Shown piece by piece: positions 19,549-29,529 of a DNA stretch of 64,000 nt. The notes beneath the pieces were generated by a model. It ran no database searches and was not told the DNA's origin. It saw nothing but the letters and a program-made list of their open reading frames with translations. The stretch lies in assembly GCF_029964055.1 (NCBI RefSeq), contig NZ_CP124836.1, forward strand, positions 1,116,001 through 1,180,000, in the 5' to 3' direction. Numbering within the stretch: the first letter of the stretch is position 1; the number at the start of each line of letters is the position of its first letter. The DNA comes from Arthrobacter sp. EM1. GTDB lineage: Bacteria > Actinomycetota > Actinomycetes > Actinomycetales > Micrococcaceae. The translations under genes were made by a program, and so were the position numbers.

Positions 19549-20940
19549 GTGACCCTTTCAGCTGACAGTTCCGTGCCCGCCGCTACTGCGCCCCCGGCCC
19601 CCGCCGGACTCACCTTCCGTACCGTTGACCTGCGCGGCCAGCGGCTGACACTTGCCGGCCTCCGCGCCGCGGTACCCCGCGCAAAAGCCGGCGCCATGGC
19701 GGATGCGGAGCAGACCGTCCTGGGCATTATCGCCACCGTCCGCGCCGGGGGCTTCGAAGCGCTGAGTGAACTGGCCCGAACGTTCGACGGCGTCGAGCAA
19801 GCACACCCCCGGGTTCCCGCCGGGGCACTGACGGACGCCTTGGCCGGGCTCGACCCCGACGTCCGGGCAGCACTGGAAGAATCCATCTCACGTGCCCGGC
19901 GCTTTGCCGATGCCCAGCGGCCGGCCGACACCGATGTCGAACTCGGCGACGGGGCGGTGGTCAGCCAAAAATGGGTCCCGGTAGCGCGTGTGGGACTCTA
20001 TGTGCCCGGCGGGCTGGCGGTCTACCCGTCCTCCGTCATTATGAACGTTGTTCCTGCCCTCGCGGCCGGCGTCGAATCCATCGCCCTGGCTTCGCCGCCG
20101 CAAAAGGACTTCAACGGACTCCCGCACCCCACGATCCTCGCCGCGGCATGCCTGCTGGGCATTAACGAGGTCTACGCGATCGGCGGCGCCCAGGCGATCG
20201 CCGCGTTCGCCTATGGCATCCCCGCCTCGGAGGGGAACGCCGGACTGGACCCGGTCGACGTTGTCACCGGCCCCGGCAACGTCTTCGTCGCCACTGCCAA
20301 ACGCCTCGTCAAAGGTGTTGTGGGCATCGATTCCGAGGCCGGCACAACGGAAATTGCGATCCTGGCCGACGACTCGGCCCGGCCGGACCTCGTCGCGGCG
20401 GACCTGATCAGCCAGGCCGAGCACGACCCCAAAGCTGCGTCAGTTCTGGTCACGGATTCCGAGCTGCTCGCCGCCGCGGTTCGGGTGGAACTGGACCGTC
20501 AGGCGGCCCTGACCAAACACCGGGACAGGGTCCGCGAGGCGCTCTCCGGTCCGCAGTCCGGCGTTGTCCTGGTGGACAACCTCGACCAGGGCATTGCGGC
20601 GTGCAACGCCTACGCGGCCGAACACCTGGAAATTATGACGGCGGACGCTGCCAGTGTCGCGGGCCGGATCCGCAGCGCCGGGGCGATCTTTGTGGGCGAC
20701 TACAGCCCGGTCAGCCTGGGCGACTACTGTGCCGGGTCAAACCATGTGCTGCCGACCAGCGGCACCGCGGCCTTCTCCTCGGGGTTGAACGTGACCACCT
20801 TCCTGCGGGCCATCCAGGTGGTTAACTACACCCGCGCGGCCTTGGAAGAGGTCAGCGGACACATCGTGAGCCTGGCTGGAGCCGAGGATCTGCCGGCGCA
20901 CGGCGAAGCCGTCACCGCCCGCTTTGCCGGCGGTGCCTGA
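19549..20940 (+). CDS. hisD: histidinol dehydrogenase HisD
   Basis: Catalyses the last two steps of histidine synthesis, oxidising L-histidinol to L-histidine with NAD and zinc. Family motifs are [28 protein letters not shown], the signature around [16 protein letters not shown], and [16 protein letters not shown]. The catalytic ISQAEHDP and the AEHLEIM zinc-ligand region follow, with [17 protein letters not shown] [16 protein letters not shown] at the end. Length (463) is slightly above the usual 430 because of an N-terminal extension. Here hisD is not followed by hisC but by nrdR. Confidence 0.97.
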   Translation: MTLSADSSVPAATAPPAPAGLTFRTVDLRGQRLTLAGLRAAVPRAKAGAMADAEQTVLGIIATVRAGGFEALSELARTFDGVEQAHPRVPAGALTDALAGLDPDVRAALEESISRARRFADAQRPADTDVELGDGAVVSQKWVPVARVGLYVPGGLAVYPSSVIMNVVPALAAGVESIALASPPQKDFNGLPHPTILAAACLLGINEVYAIGGAQAIAAFAYGIPASEGNAGLDPVDVVTGPGNVFVATAKRLVKGVVGIDSEAGTTEIAILADDSARPDLVAADLISQAEHDPKAASVLVTDSELLAAAVRVELDRQAALTKHRDRVREALSGPQSGVVLVDNLDQGIAACNAYAAEHLEIMTADAASVAGRIRSAGAIFVGDYSPVSLGDYCAGSNHVLPTSGTAAFSSGLNVTTFLRAIQVVNYTRAALEEVSGHIVSLAGAEDLPAHGEAVTARFAGGA

Positions 20941-20942
20941 CC

Positions 20943-20986
20943 ACTACATGTAGTAATTACAGGATTGTTATTCGCCTACATCTAGT
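20943..20986 (+). promoter_or_regulatory. pair of NrdR boxes upstream of nrdR
   Basis: ACTACATGTAGT (20943-20954, a perfect palindrome) and CCTACATCTAGT (20975-20986) match the CTACAT[CG]TAG core of NrdR boxes. Their centres are 32 bp apart, three helical turns, the spacing usual for NrdR sites. GATAAT at 20995-21000 is a good -10, and the second box covers its -35 area, so NrdR should repress its own gene. Confidence 0.85.
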
Positions 20987-21077
20987 CGTAAACTGATAAT
21001 GGAGACAAAAATGCTCCGCCGAACTACGGGTGTTCGCCCGCGTTTGGTCATCGGCCTGCGACAGGGGACGGAACGAG

Positions 21078-21569
21078 ATGTATTGCCCGTTTTGCCGGAA
21101 CCCTGATTCGCGGGTGGTCGACAGCCGGATAGCCGACGATGGCTCTGCCATCCGCCGCCGCCGGCAGTGCCCCGAGTGCGGCCGGCGTTTTACCACCGTC
21201 GAGACCACCAGCCTGAGCGTGATCAAGCGCTCCGGAGTCGGCGAGCCGTTCAGCCGCAGCAAAATCATCAACGGTGTCCGCAAGGCCTGCCAGGGCCGTC
21301 CCGTCACCGAGGACGACCTCGCCATGCTGGCCCAGGAAGTCGAGGAGACGATCCGGGCAGCCGGCGCCGCCGAAATCGACGCCCATGAAGTGGGTCTCGC
21401 AATCCTCAACCCGCTCCAGCGGCTCGATGAGGTGGCCTACCTGCGCTTCGCAAGTGTCTACCAGGCCTTCGAGTCCCTCGAGGACTTCGAGGCTGCCATT
21501 TCGCTGCTCCGCCACGAAGCCGAAAGCAAGGCCCGCGAAGGCCAGAGCCAGCAGAAGAGCCCGCTCTAG
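21078..21569 (+). CDS. nrdR: transcriptional regulator NrdR
   Basis: Zinc-ribbon and ATP-cone repressor of ribonucleotide reductase genes, sensing dATP/ATP. Zinc cysteines are C3, C6, C31 and C34 (MYCPFC and QCPECGRRF). The ATP-cone spans about 49-139 ([17 protein letters not shown] onward). The ATG at 21078 gives the conserved MYCPFC start, and an upstream in-frame extension is not family-like. Length is 163. Two NrdR boxes lie upstream. No ribonucleotide reductase gene is in the window. Confidence 0.97.
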   Translation: MYCPFCRNPDSRVVDSRIADDGSAIRRRRQCPECGRRFTTVETTSLSVIKRSGVGEPFSRSKIINGVRKACQGRPVTEDDLAMLAQEVEETIRAAGAAEIDAHEVGLAILNPLQRLDEVAYLRFASVYQAFESLEDFEAAISLLRHEAESKAREGQSQQKSPL

Positions 21570-21599
21570 GGGCGTATCAGGAGCGCCGGCTCACAGACT

Positions 21600-21701
21600 C
21601 CGGTGGTGGCAGCGGAGGGGAAGCCGCGGCCACCACCGGCACCAATCAAGAAAAGAACCACCACTCCGGGTCGTCGCCAGCGCGCAGGACAACCCGGAGT
21701 G
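21600..21701. terminator. two hairpins between convergent nrdR and ppgK
   Basis: CCGGTGGTGGC (21600-21610) pairs with GCCACCACCGG (21629-21639). CACTCCGGGT (21662-21671) pairs with ACCCGGAGTG (21692-21701). Together they probably terminate transcription from both sides. Confidence 0.65.
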
Positions 21702-21714
21702 AGAGCCCATCCGG

Positions 21715-22518
21715 CTACTTGGCCAGTTGGTGCTGCAGCGCGATTTCGAGGGCCGCCCCGACGATTCCGGCGTCATTCTTCAGCTTGGCCGGCACAATCG
21801 GTGTGCGCAGCTGCAGCCGCGGCAGGTATTCGTCGGCGCGCTTCGAGATGCCGCCTCCGACGATGAACAATTCGGGGGAGAAGAGGAATTCCACGTGGGA
21901 GAAGTAGCGCTGCAGCAGAACGCTGTACTCCTCCCAGCTCAGTCCGTCCCGTTCCCGGGCAACGGCTGAGGCCTTGCTTTCGGCATCGAATCCGTCAATT
22001 TCGAGGTGGCCGAGTTCGGCATTCGGCACAAGCTTGCCATCGAAGATAAAGGCTGAACCGATCCCGGTGCCGAGCGTGATGACCAGCACGGTTCCTTTGA
22101 CGGACTCGCCGGCGCCGAAGCGTGCCTCCGCCAGCCCGGCGGCATCGGCGTCGTTAATGACCTCAACCGGCCGCCCGAGGCGGGCGGTCAGCAGGGCATC
22201 GATGTCCATTTCCAGCCAGGACTTATCCACGTTGGCGGCGGAGTGGACCACGCCGTGCTGGATGATGCCGGGGAAGGTCACACCGACCGGCGAGTCCGGT
22301 GCCGGCGCGTCCGGCCGGGCCGTCAAATCGGCAACGACCTGGGCCACGACATCGGCAACGGATTCGGGGGTGGAGGGCTGCGGGGTGGGGATACGCAGGC
22401 GCTCCCCGAGCAGCTTGCCCTTTTTCAGGTCGACGATTCCGCCCTTGATCCCGGTACCACCGATGTCGATGCCGATCAGCGTGGTGTTTTTGGTCGACTT
22501 CTCGTCCTTCTTGGCCAA
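21715..22518 (-). CDS. ppgK: polyphosphate glucokinase (ROK family)
   Basis: Phosphorylates glucose using polyphosphate (and usually ATP), feeding glycolysis. The ROK-family ATP motif IGIDIGGTGIKGGIVD is near the N-terminus. VTFPGIIQHGVVHSAANVD, the INDADAAGLAEA active-site region with its catalytic Asp, and LGTGIGSAFIFDGKLVPN follow. The TTG at 22518 (MAKKDEKST) gives the usual length of about 267. A TTG at 22602, directly after the map stop, would add 28 non-conserved residues and has no ribosome site. It lies downstream of map on the same strand and is probably co-transcribed. Confidence 0.93.
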   Translation of the reverse strand: MAKKDEKSTKNTTLIGIDIGGTGIKGGIVDLKKGKLLGERLRIPTPQPSTPESVADVVAQVVADLTARPDAPAPDSPVGVTFPGIIQHGVVHSAANVDKSWLEMDIDALLTARLGRPVEVINDADAAGLAEARFGAGESVKGTVLVITLGTGIGSAFIFDGKLVPNAELGHLEIDGFDAESKASAVARERDGLSWEEYSVLLQRYFSHVEFLFSPELFIVGGGISKRADEYLPRLQLRTPIVPAKLKNDAGIVGAALEIALQHQLAK

Positions 22519-22602
22519 TGTGGTTCCGTTCGTGGCAGGGGCGGAGCTAGCAGGGATCGGCGCAGGGCCGAGATGCGAAGACCGGGATCTTCTGTGGGGC
22601 AA

Positions 22603-23481
22603 TCAGGGGAGGGTCAGCACTTCGGCACCGGTCTCCGTCACAAGCAGGGTGTGCTCGAACTGCGCAGTGCGTTTGCGGTCACGGGTGACGACGGTCCAGT
22701 CGTCGGCCCACATGTCCCAGTCCACGGTGCCCAGCGTCAACATCGGTTCAATCGTGAAGACCATGCCGGCCTCAATCACCGTGTTGTAGGCCGGGGCAGC
22801 GTCGTAGTGCGGGATGATCAGGCCGGTGTGGAAGGCCTCGCCCACACCGTGGCCGGTGAAGTCGCGGACAACGCCGTAGCCGAAGCGCTTGGCGTAGGAC
22901 TCAATAGTGCGGCCGATGACATTGATTTCGCGGCCCGGGGCCACCGCACGAATCGCGCGGTTCAGGGATTCCTGCGTGCGCTCAACCAGCAGGCGGGATT
23001 CCTCATCCACGTCGCCGGCCAGGAAGGTGTAGTTGGTGTCGCCGTGCACGCCGCCGATAAAGGCGGTGATGTCGATGTTGACGATGTCACCGTCCCTGAC
23101 CACAGTGCTGTCCGGGATGCCATGGCAGATGACTTCGTTCAAGGACGAGCACAGCGACTTGGGAAAGCCGCGGTAGCCCAAAGTCGATGGATACGCGTTG
23201 TGGTCCAGCAGGAATTCGTGGCCCACCCGGTCCAGCTGGTCGGTCGTGACGCCGGGCACGATGTGCCTGCCGACCTCCACGATGGCCTGCGCGGCAATCC
23301 GGGAGGCGGTGCGGATCTTCTCGATCGTCTCCGCCTGCTTGACCTCAGAGCCGGTGAACTTGGCCGGCGCGGGTTTGCCCACGTATTCGGGGCGCGGGAT
23401 CGAGGCCGGAACGGGAAGCTGAGGACTGACAGCTCCCGGGACCAGCGTGCCGATGGGTGCAGTCGAGGCTAGGGAAGGCAT
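22603..23481 (-). CDS. map: methionine aminopeptidase type I (MetAP1c-like)
   Basis: Removes the N-terminal Met from nascent proteins. Metal ligands are visible in the family order: [17 protein letters not shown] (two Asp), HGVGEAFH (His), FTIEPML (Glu) and [13 protein letters not shown] (Glu). The N-terminal extension of about 40 residues contains PxxP-rich sequence before the catalytic core ([18 protein letters not shown]). This is typical of the actinobacterial MetAP1c class. Length is 292. It is followed directly by ppgK. Confidence 0.95.
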   Translation of the reverse strand: MPSLASTAPIGTLVPGAVSPQLPVPASIPRPEYVGKPAPAKFTGSEVKQAETIEKIRTASRIAAQAIVEVGRHIVPGVTTDQLDRVGHEFLLDHNAYPSTLGYRGFPKSLCSSLNEVICHGIPDSTVVRDGDIVNIDITAFIGGVHGDTNYTFLAGDVDEESRLLVERTQESLNRAIRAVAPGREINVIGRTIESYAKRFGYGVVRDFTGHGVGEAFHTGLIIPHYDAAPAYNTVIEAGMVFTIEPMLTLGTVDWDMWADDWTVVTRDRKRTAQFEHTLLVTETGAEVLTLP

Positions 23482-23555
23482 ACATTGATCATATAAGGCG
23501 CGGCCGGAGGCGCAGAAACAAATCCGAACAAAGCCACACCAGCTGAGGAGAATCC

Positions 23556-23720
23556 ATGCCCGAGTACTGGTACAACGTCACCACCCACGAGGTTGAAGAG
23601 GACGCCATGTCCGACTGGAGCCAGCTGATCGGCCCGTACGCAACGCGCGACGAAGCAGAACACGCGCTCGAGAAAGTCAAAGCCCGCAACGAATCGTGGG
23701 AAAAGGGCGACGACGACTAG
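23556..23720 (+). CDS. small SPOR-like protein (54 residues)
   Basis: A tiny gene beginning [16 protein letters not shown] after AGCTGAGGAGAATCC, a good ribosome site. It encodes 54 residues ending in an acidic EKGDDD. The middle segment [19 protein letters not shown] reads like a single SPOR-domain hairpin-helix (GPYxTxxEAExxL). I recall proteins of this size annotated as SPOR-domain in Arthrobacter relatives. It lies divergently from map. The function is unknown; peptidoglycan binding is unproven because there is no signal peptide. Confidence 0.8.
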   Translation: MPEYWYNVTTHEVEEDAMSDWSQLIGPYATRDEAEHALEKVKARNESWEKGDDD

Positions 23721-23799
23721 GCGGCCCACACTGAGCAGGCTGGTCCTGCGCGCCGGCATCCGGGGTCCGGCACGCCGCCGGGGACACCTGCTCCCTGGC

Positions 23800-23840
23800 C
23801 GGGCGCCCGATGGCCGGGCGCCCGCTGGAACGGGCGCCCG
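23800..23840. repeat. three copies of palindrome CGGGCGCCCG
   Basis: CGGGCGCCCG occurs at 23800-23809, 23815-23824 and 23831-23840. They lie in the 164-bp gap between the convergent SPOR-like gene and panB. GGCCGCGCC and GGCGCGCC follow. The block may act as a bidirectional terminator. Confidence 0.7.
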
Positions 23841-23884
23841 TCGGAACGGCCGCGCCGGAAAAGGCGCGCCGGAACGGGTGTCCG

Positions 23885-24790
23885 CTAGAACGAGTGCTCG
23901 GGGCCGGGGAACTGGCCGGTGCGTACGTCCTCGCCGTAGGCCTTCGCGGCGTCGCTGAGTGAAGTCCGCAGGTCAGCGTACTGCTTGACGAACCTGGCCA
24001 TTTTGCCGCCGCGCAGTCCCGCCATATCCTGCCACACGAGTACCTGGCCGGTGGTGGCGTTGCCGGCGCCGATGCCGATGGTGGGGACCTCGACGGCGGC
24101 GTCCACGGCTGCCGCTGTCGCGGCGGGCACCATTTCCATCAACACGCAGAACGCCCCGGCGTCGGCCAGGGCGACGGCATCGTCGATCAGGCGCTGGGCG
24201 TCATCGCCGCGGCCCTGCACCCGGTAGCCACCGAGGGCATGCTCGCTTTGCGGGGTAAAACCGATGTGCGCCATCACCGGAATGCCGGCCTGGACCATGG
24301 CCCGGACGGTTTCGGCATAGAACTGTCCGCCCTCGATCTTGACCGCGTGGGCGAGGCCTTCCTTGAGGAACCTGACTCCGGTGGCCACCCCCTGCTGGGC
24401 AGAGACCTCGTAGCTGCCAAAGGGAAGATCCGCCACCACCAGGGCGCGCTTGGCCGAACGGGCCACCGCCCGGCACAACGGGAGCAGCTCATCGACCGTG
24501 ACGGGCAGGGACGTCTCATTGCCAAAGACATTGTTGGACGCCGAGTCGCCCACCAGCAGGACTTCGATGCCGGCCTGGTCAAAGATTTCCGCCGTGTACT
24601 GGTCGTAGGCGGTCAGCATGGCAAAGCGTTCACCGTTGAGTTTCGCCTGGCGCAGGTGGTGGGTGCGGACCCGGGCCACCGGCTTCCGGGTGACCGGCTC
24701 CTGGCCCGCGGCAGGCGCCGCCGGGCCGCTGCCGTAGGGTGCGGCTAGTTCTGCGGGCATGCTGGAATCGGTGTTGTTGCTTGTGGCCAT
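23885..24790 (-). CDS. panB: 3-methyl-2-oxobutanoate hydroxymethyltransferase PanB
   Basis: Transfers a hydroxymethyl group from methylene-THF to ketoisovalerate, giving ketopantoate for pantothenate and CoA synthesis. Family motifs are [72 protein letters not shown] and [18 protein letters not shown]. Length (301) includes an actinobacterial N-terminal extension of about 35 residues. It is divergent from glnA2; panB also lies near glnA2 and glnE in mycobacteria. Confidence 0.96.
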   Translation of the reverse strand: MATSNNTDSSMPAELAAPYGSGPAAPAAGQEPVTRKPVARVRTHHLRQAKLNGERFAMLTAYDQYTAEIFDQAGIEVLLVGDSASNNVFGNETSLPVTVDELLPLCRAVARSAKRALVVADLPFGSYEVSAQQGVATGVRFLKEGLAHAVKIEGGQFYAETVRAMVQAGIPVMAHIGFTPQSEHALGGYRVQGRGDDAQRLIDDAVALADAGAFCVLMEMVPAATAAAVDAAVEVPTIGIGAGNATTGQVLVWQDMAGLRGGKMARFVKQYADLRTSLSDAAKAYGEDVRTGQFPGPEHSF

Positions 24791-25043
24791 GGCACGAGCG
24801 TAGTGCGATAGCGCGTGTCCTAGCTACCGGCTTCCGGCCCGCGCCCGGGTGAATCACGTCACACCGCGTTCGCCGCAGCGGCTTGCGGCGGCGAATTTCG
24901 GGGTCCGGGTGTTAACGCTGTGTTACGCGCAGCAGCCGTGCCAGCATTCGGTGGCAATGATTAGTAAAGTGAAGCCTGAGCAGCTGCGGGATCCATGCAT
25001 GACGGGCCTGGGGCACGGACGAAAGAACCGGAAAGAGGCCACT
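24791..25043. other. panB-glnA2 divergent intergenic region
   Basis: This 253-bp gap holds an inverted repeat with 8-bp arms, TTCGCCGC (24869-24876) and GCGGCGAA (24888-24895). It also holds a weak GlnR-like pair GTTAA-N6-GTTAC (24911-24926) and TAAAGT (24965-24970), a possible -10 of glnA2. No gene is evident. Confidence 0.5.
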
Positions 25044-26384
25044 ATGGACCGCCAGCAAGAGTTTGTCCTGCGGACGATCGAAGAGCGTGACGTGCGGTTC
25101 GTGCGGTTGTGGTTCACCGACGTCGTCGGTTCGCTGAAATCGGTGGCGCTGGCCCCGGCTGAAGTCGAGGGCGCGTTTGAGGAAGGCCTTGGCTTTGACG
25201 GCTCCTCGATCGAGGGCCTCGCCCGGGTTTTCGAATCCGACATGCTGGCCCAGCCGGACCCTGCCACGTTCCAGATCCTGCCGTGGCGCGGCGAGACCGA
25301 GGCAACGTCCCGGATGTTCTGCGACATCCTGACGCCCGACGGCGAACCGTCGGCTGCTGATCCCCGCAATGTCCTCAAGCGCAACCTGGCCAAGGCCGCG
25401 GACATGGGCTTCACCTGCTACACCCACCCCGAGATCGAGTTCTACCTGCTCAAGTCCCAGCAGCCGGGCCCGGACGGTTCCCCCGTCCCCGTGGACGAGG
25501 GCGGCTACTTCGACCACGTTCCGGGCGGGGTGGCGCAGGACTTCCGCCGCACCGCCGTGACCATGCTCGAATCCGTCGGCATCTCGGTTGAGTTCAGCCA
25601 CCACGAGGCCGGCCCGGGCCAGAACGAAATCGACCTGCGCTATGCGGATGCGCTGCAGACCGCGGACAACATCATGACCTTCCGCACGGTGATCAAGGAG
25701 GTAGCGCTGCAGCAGGGCACCTACGCCACCTTTATGCCCAAACCCTTCACTGCCCACCCGGGTTCGGGCATGCACACGCACTTTTCGCTCTTCGAAGGCG
25801 ACACCAACGCGTTCTACGAGGCGGGGGCGGAATTCCAGCTCTCCGAAACGGCCCGGCAGTTCATCGCCGGCATCCTCAAGCACGCCCCGGAGTTCACCGC
25901 TGTCACCAATCAGTTTGTGAACTCCTACAAGCGGCTCTGGGGCGGCGGAGAAGCCCCCAGCTACCTCAGCTGGGGACACAACAACCGCTCCGCGCTGGTC
26001 CGGGTTCCGCTGTACAAACCAGGCAAGGGCCAGTCCGCCCGGATTGAGTACCGCGGCATCGACTCGGCGGCCAACCCCTACCTGGCCTACGCCGTGCTGC
26101 TCGGTGCCGGGCTGAAGGGCATTGAGGAGGGCTACCAGCTCCCGCCCGCGGCCGAGGACGACATCTGGTCGCTGAGTTCGGCGGAGCGCCGGGCGATGGG
26201 CCACGACCCGCTCCCGGCCAGCCTGCACGACGCCATCCGGTCGATGGAGGACTCCGAACTGATGCCCCAGATCCTCGGCGAGCAGGTATTCGAGCACTTC
26301 CTGCGCAACAAGCGGGCCGAGTGGCAGGACTACCGTCTTCAGGTCACGCCCTACGAACTGCAGCGCAACCTCGGCATCCTCTAG
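25044..26384 (+). CDS. glnA2: glutamine synthetase, GlnA2 type
   Basis: Class I-beta-like glutamine synthetase of 446 residues. Motifs are GLGFDGSSIEG near the N-terminus, HPEIEFYLL, HHEAGPGQNEIDLRYADAL, FMPKPFTAHPGSGMHTHFSL, and NSYKRLWGGGEAPSYLSWG with ARIEYRG. The ATG at 25044 (MDRQQEFVLRTIEERDVRF) is the conserved start; an in-frame extension of 65 codons upstream runs through promoter sequence. At the place where adenylylated enzymes have Tyr, it has Trp375 (DDIWSLSSAER). It is therefore probably not controlled by GlnE, which follows nine bases after the stop. Confidence 0.93.
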   Translation: MDRQQEFVLRTIEERDVRFVRLWFTDVVGSLKSVALAPAEVEGAFEEGLGFDGSSIEGLARVFESDMLAQPDPATFQILPWRGETEATSRMFCDILTPDGEPSAADPRNVLKRNLAKAADMGFTCYTHPEIEFYLLKSQQPGPDGSPVPVDEGGYFDHVPGGVAQDFRRTAVTMLESVGISVEFSHHEAGPGQNEIDLRYADALQTADNIMTFRTVIKEVALQQGTYATFMPKPFTAHPGSGMHTHFSLFEGDTNAFYEAGAEFQLSETARQFIAGILKHAPEFTAVTNQFVNSYKRLWGGGEAPSYLSWGHNNRSALVRVPLYKPGKGQSARIEYRGIDSAANPYLAYAVLLGAGLKGIEEGYQLPPAAEDDIWSLSSAERRAMGHDPLPASLHDAIRSMEDSELMPQILGEQVFEHFLRNKRAEWQDYRLQVTPYELQRNLGIL

Positions 26385-26393
26385 GCGCCCCGG

Positions 26394-29300
26394 GTGAGTC
26401 TGGCACGACGCCTGATAGCCGCGGGTTTCAGCGATCTGGAGAAGAGCGAAAGGTTCCTGGCCGCCCCGGAGCTGGACGGCCTGGACCAGGACATCCTTTT
26501 CGCCGGCCTGCAGCTTGCCGCGAACCCTGACACGGCCCTGCAGTCACTGGTCAGGCTGATCGAAAAACACCACGATCTGCGCCGGCTGGCAGTCGCGGAC
26601 CTGGACCGCAGCGAGCCCATGTACCGGGTTTTGGGTGCGTCCGAGGCGCTCGGCGAGTTCCTCATCCGCCATCCGGAGCACCTGAACGCCTTCGACGTGA
26701 AGGCCGGCCCCGAACCGCGGGAGGCAGAGACGGCGGTGCTGCGCGATCGGCTGCTGCGTTCCGTGCGGGCCGATCCGAAATCCAGCCGCCCAGTCGCGTT
26801 GGTGACCGGGCAGGAGGGCTACGAGGCATTGCGCACGGAGTACCGGCGCGGCCTGGTGGAGCTCGCCGTCAAAGACATCTGTGCCGCGGACCCGTTGGAC
26901 TTTATGCCGGCCGCCGGCGCCGAACTCGCCGATCTCGCCGGCGCGGCAATCGAGGCAGCGTTGGCGGTCTCCCGGGCCGAAGCTGGCGAGCAGTTCAGCG
27001 CGGCCGAAGTGGCCGACGTCGGGCTGGCCGTGATCGGTATGGGCAAGTGCGGCGCCCGGGAACTGAACTACATTTCCGACGTCGACGTCATCTACGTCAT
27101 CGAGTCCGGCTCGCTGGACGATTCGCGGGCCAACACGATCGGCACGGCCCTGGCGGCCGGTATATCCCGGGCCATTATGTCCACGGGCCGGGAACCCGGG
27201 CTGTGGGAGGTGGACGCGAACCTGCGTCCGGAGGGCAAATCCGGACCGCTGGTCAGAACCCTTGCCTCGCACGAGAGCTACTACGCACGCTGGGCCGAGA
27301 GCTGGGAATTCCAGGCCCTGCTCAAAGCCCGGACCATTGCCGGGGACACCGGGCTCGGCGCACGGTACGAGGCAGCCATTGCCCCGCTGGTCTGGTCATC
27401 CGCCGGCCGTGAAGGTTTCGTAGAGTCCGTCCGCTCCATGCGCCGACGGGTCACCGAAAACATTCCCGCCGAGGAGGAGCAGCGGCAGATCAAGCTGGGC
27501 CGGGGAGGGCTGCGGGACGTGGAATTCACTGTCCAGCTGCTGCAGCTGGTGCATGGCAAATCCGATGAGTCCCTCCGGTGCCGGGACACCACTTCGGCTA
27601 TCGCCGCTTTGTCAGCCGGCGGCTACATCGGGCGCTCCGATGCCGCCGAGTTTGATCGCGCCTACCGCTACCTCCGGCTGCTTGAACACCGGATCCAGCT
27701 CTTCCAGCTGCGCCGTACCCACCTGATGCCTGTCAAGGAAGCCTCGCTGCGGGCCCTCGCCAAAGCTATGCTGGGGCCTTTCTCCAGCGAACGGCCCAAA
27801 CCAGACGCCCTGGTCGCGGTCTGGCGCAAGACCAAACGCTCCGTGCGGGAGTTGCACGAACGCATCTTCTACCGTCCGCTGCTCAACACGGCCGCAGCGC
27901 TGAGCAGCGAGGAAGCCCGGCTCAGCCCGGAAGCCGCGCAGGGGCGCCTCGCCGCCTTGGGGTACCTCGATCCGAGGGGCGCCATGCGGCATATCGAGGC
28001 ACTCACCGGCGGTGTGAGCCGCCGGGCTGCGCTCCAGCGGCAGCTGCTGCCGATCCTGCTCGGCTGGCTCGCGGAGGGCGTGGACCCCGACGCCGGCCTG
28101 CTGGCCTTCCGCAGGGTCAGCGAGGCGCTCGGAACCACCCACTGGTACCTCGGTATGCTGCGGGATTCAACGGCGGCCGCCGAGCGGCTCTGCCACGTGC
28201 TCTCCAACTCCCGGCTGATTGCCGACCTGCTGGAAGTGTCGCCGGAATCTGTGGCGTGGCTTGGCTCGGACAAGGAACTGGTCCCGCTGACTTTCGCGGC
28301 ACAGTGGCTTGAGATCGCGTCGAAGATGTCCCGGCACGCGGAGCCGGAAAGCGCCATGCGGCTGATCCGGCTGATCCGGCGGCGGGAGATCCTGCGGATT
28401 GCGATCGCGGACAGCGCCGGGCTGCTGGACCAGGACCAGGTCGGCGCGGCGCTGGCGGACACCGACCGGGCCGCGGTCCTGGGTGCCCTGCGCGTCGCGG
28501 AGTCCGTGGTGGCTGCCGGGGCGCCGCTCAAGACGGACGTGCTGGTGGTCGCCATGGGCCGGCAGGGCGGCCGGGAGATCGGCTACGGCTCGGACGCGGA
28601 TGTGATGTATGTGCACCGGGGGCTGCCGGGTGTCCCCGAGGCAGAGGCCCAGGACCAGGCGCTGCAGATCGTCAGCAGGCTCTCCAGCCTGCTGACCCAG
28701 CCGCTGAAGCCTGCCATCCTCGCCGAACGCGTGCTGCTGGTGGACGCCGATTTGCGGCCCGAAGGCAAAAGCGGTCCCATGGTGCGGTCGCTGGAGTCCT
28801 ACGCGGAGTATTACCGCCGGTGGTCACTGGTGTGGGAGGCGCAGGCGCTGCTCCGCGCCCGCCCGATGGCCGGCAACGACGTGCTTGCCGCTGACTTCGT
28901 AGCGCTCATCGACCCGGTCCGCTACCCGGAGCTGCTTTCCGAGCAGGATGCACGGGAGGTCCGCCGGGTCAAGGCCCGGGTGGAAGCTGAGCGGCTGCCC
29001 CGCGGCGCGGACCCCGCCAGGCACCTGAAACTGGGCCGCGGCGGCCTCAGCGACGTCGAGTGGCTGGCCCAGCTGCTGCAGTTGCAGCACGCCGGGAAAC
29101 ATCCCGGTTTGCGGACGACCTCCACCGTCGAGGCACTCGAGGAAGCTGCCGCCGTCGGACTGCTCGAAGCGGGCGATGTGGTGATCCTGCTCCGGGCCTG
29201 GCGGCTGGCCAGCAGGATCCGGTCGGCCAATGTGGTCTGGACCGGCAGGGCCTCGGACGTGCTGCCGTCCTCGCGCCGGGATTTGGAAGCCGTGGCCCGC

Positions 29301-29405
29301 TGGTGCGGCTACGGGCAGGGGAACGCCGCAGCCCTCGAGGAGGACTACCTGCGGCTGAGCCGCCGGGCGCGTGGGGTCTTCGAACGGGTCTTCTACGGCC
29401 AGTAA
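26394..29405 (+). CDS. glnE: bifunctional glutamine synthetase adenylyltransferase GlnE
   Basis: Adds and removes AMP on glutamine synthetase. There are two nucleotidyltransferase halves. The N-terminal deadenylylating half has ISDVDVIYVIE near residue 228 and LRPEGKSGPLVR. The C-terminal adenylylating half has GSDADVMYV near 731 and LRPEGKSGPMVRS. A helical domain joins the halves and two LGRGGLxDVE motifs are present (RDVEFTVQLLQL and SDVEWLAQLLQL). Length (1003) is typical for actinobacteria. The GTG start lies close behind glnA2, indicating co-transcription. Confidence 0.97.
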   Translation: MSLARRLIAAGFSDLEKSERFLAAPELDGLDQDILFAGLQLAANPDTALQSLVRLIEKHHDLRRLAVADLDRSEPMYRVLGASEALGEFLIRHPEHLNAFDVKAGPEPREAETAVLRDRLLRSVRADPKSSRPVALVTGQEGYEALRTEYRRGLVELAVKDICAADPLDFMPAAGAELADLAGAAIEAALAVSRAEAGEQFSAAEVADVGLAVIGMGKCGARELNYISDVDVIYVIESGSLDDSRANTIGTALAAGISRAIMSTGREPGLWEVDANLRPEGKSGPLVRTLASHESYYARWAESWEFQALLKARTIAGDTGLGARYEAAIAPLVWSSAGREGFVESVRSMRRRVTENIPAEEEQRQIKLGRGGLRDVEFTVQLLQLVHGKSDESLRCRDTTSAIAALSAGGYIGRSDAAEFDRAYRYLRLLEHRIQLFQLRRTHLMPVKEASLRALAKAMLGPFSSERPKPDALVAVWRKTKRSVRELHERIFYRPLLNTAAALSSEEARLSPEAAQGRLAALGYLDPRGAMRHIEALTGGVSRRAALQRQLLPILLGWLAEGVDPDAGLLAFRRVSEALGTTHWYLGMLRDSTAAAERLCHVLSNSRLIADLLEVSPESVAWLGSDKELVPLTFAAQWLEIASKMSRHAEPESAMRLIRLIRRREILRIAIADSAGLLDQDQVGAALADTDRAAVLGALRVAESVVAAGAPLKTDVLVVAMGRQGGREIGYGSDADVMYVHRGLPGVPEAEAQDQALQIVSRLSSLLTQPLKPAILAERVLLVDADLRPEGKSGPMVRSLESYAEYYRRWSLVWEAQALLRARPMAGNDVLAADFVALIDPVRYPELLSEQDAREVRRVKARVEAERLPRGADPARHLKLGRGGLSDVEWLAQLLQLQHAGKHPGLRTTSTVEALEEAAAVGLLEAGDVVILLRAWRLASRIRSANVVWTGRASDVLPSSRRDLEAVARWCGYGQGNAAALEEDYLRLSRRARGVFERVFYGQ

Positions 29406-29529
29406 CGCCGCCGTTCTGGATCAGCCGCTGTCCGGACCGGTGAATGCGGGTAATCTCTAGGGATGTCTGGCCGGGCTTTGCGTGTCTGGCCGTGCACTCC
29501 ATCCGCTCATCAACAAGGGGTTGTTACTC

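Noticed and set aside
18327..19931. A 534-codon minus-strand frame overlapping the flavin reductase, membrane gene and hisD
   Set aside because: Crosses two well-supported plus-strand genes and reads low-complexity Pro/Arg/Ser sequence.
23800..23870. CRISPR-like repeat block
   Set aside because: The CGGGCGCCCG copies are only 15-16 bp apart and self-complementary with no spacers; a terminator-like block fits better.
24911..24926. GlnR box upstream of glnA2
   Set aside because: Only one pair is present and it has mismatches in both elements; it is below the quality of the glnA1 box.
24912..26297. Open frame of 461 codons opposite glnA2
   Set aside because: Shadow of a well-supported glutamine synthetase gene; no family pattern.
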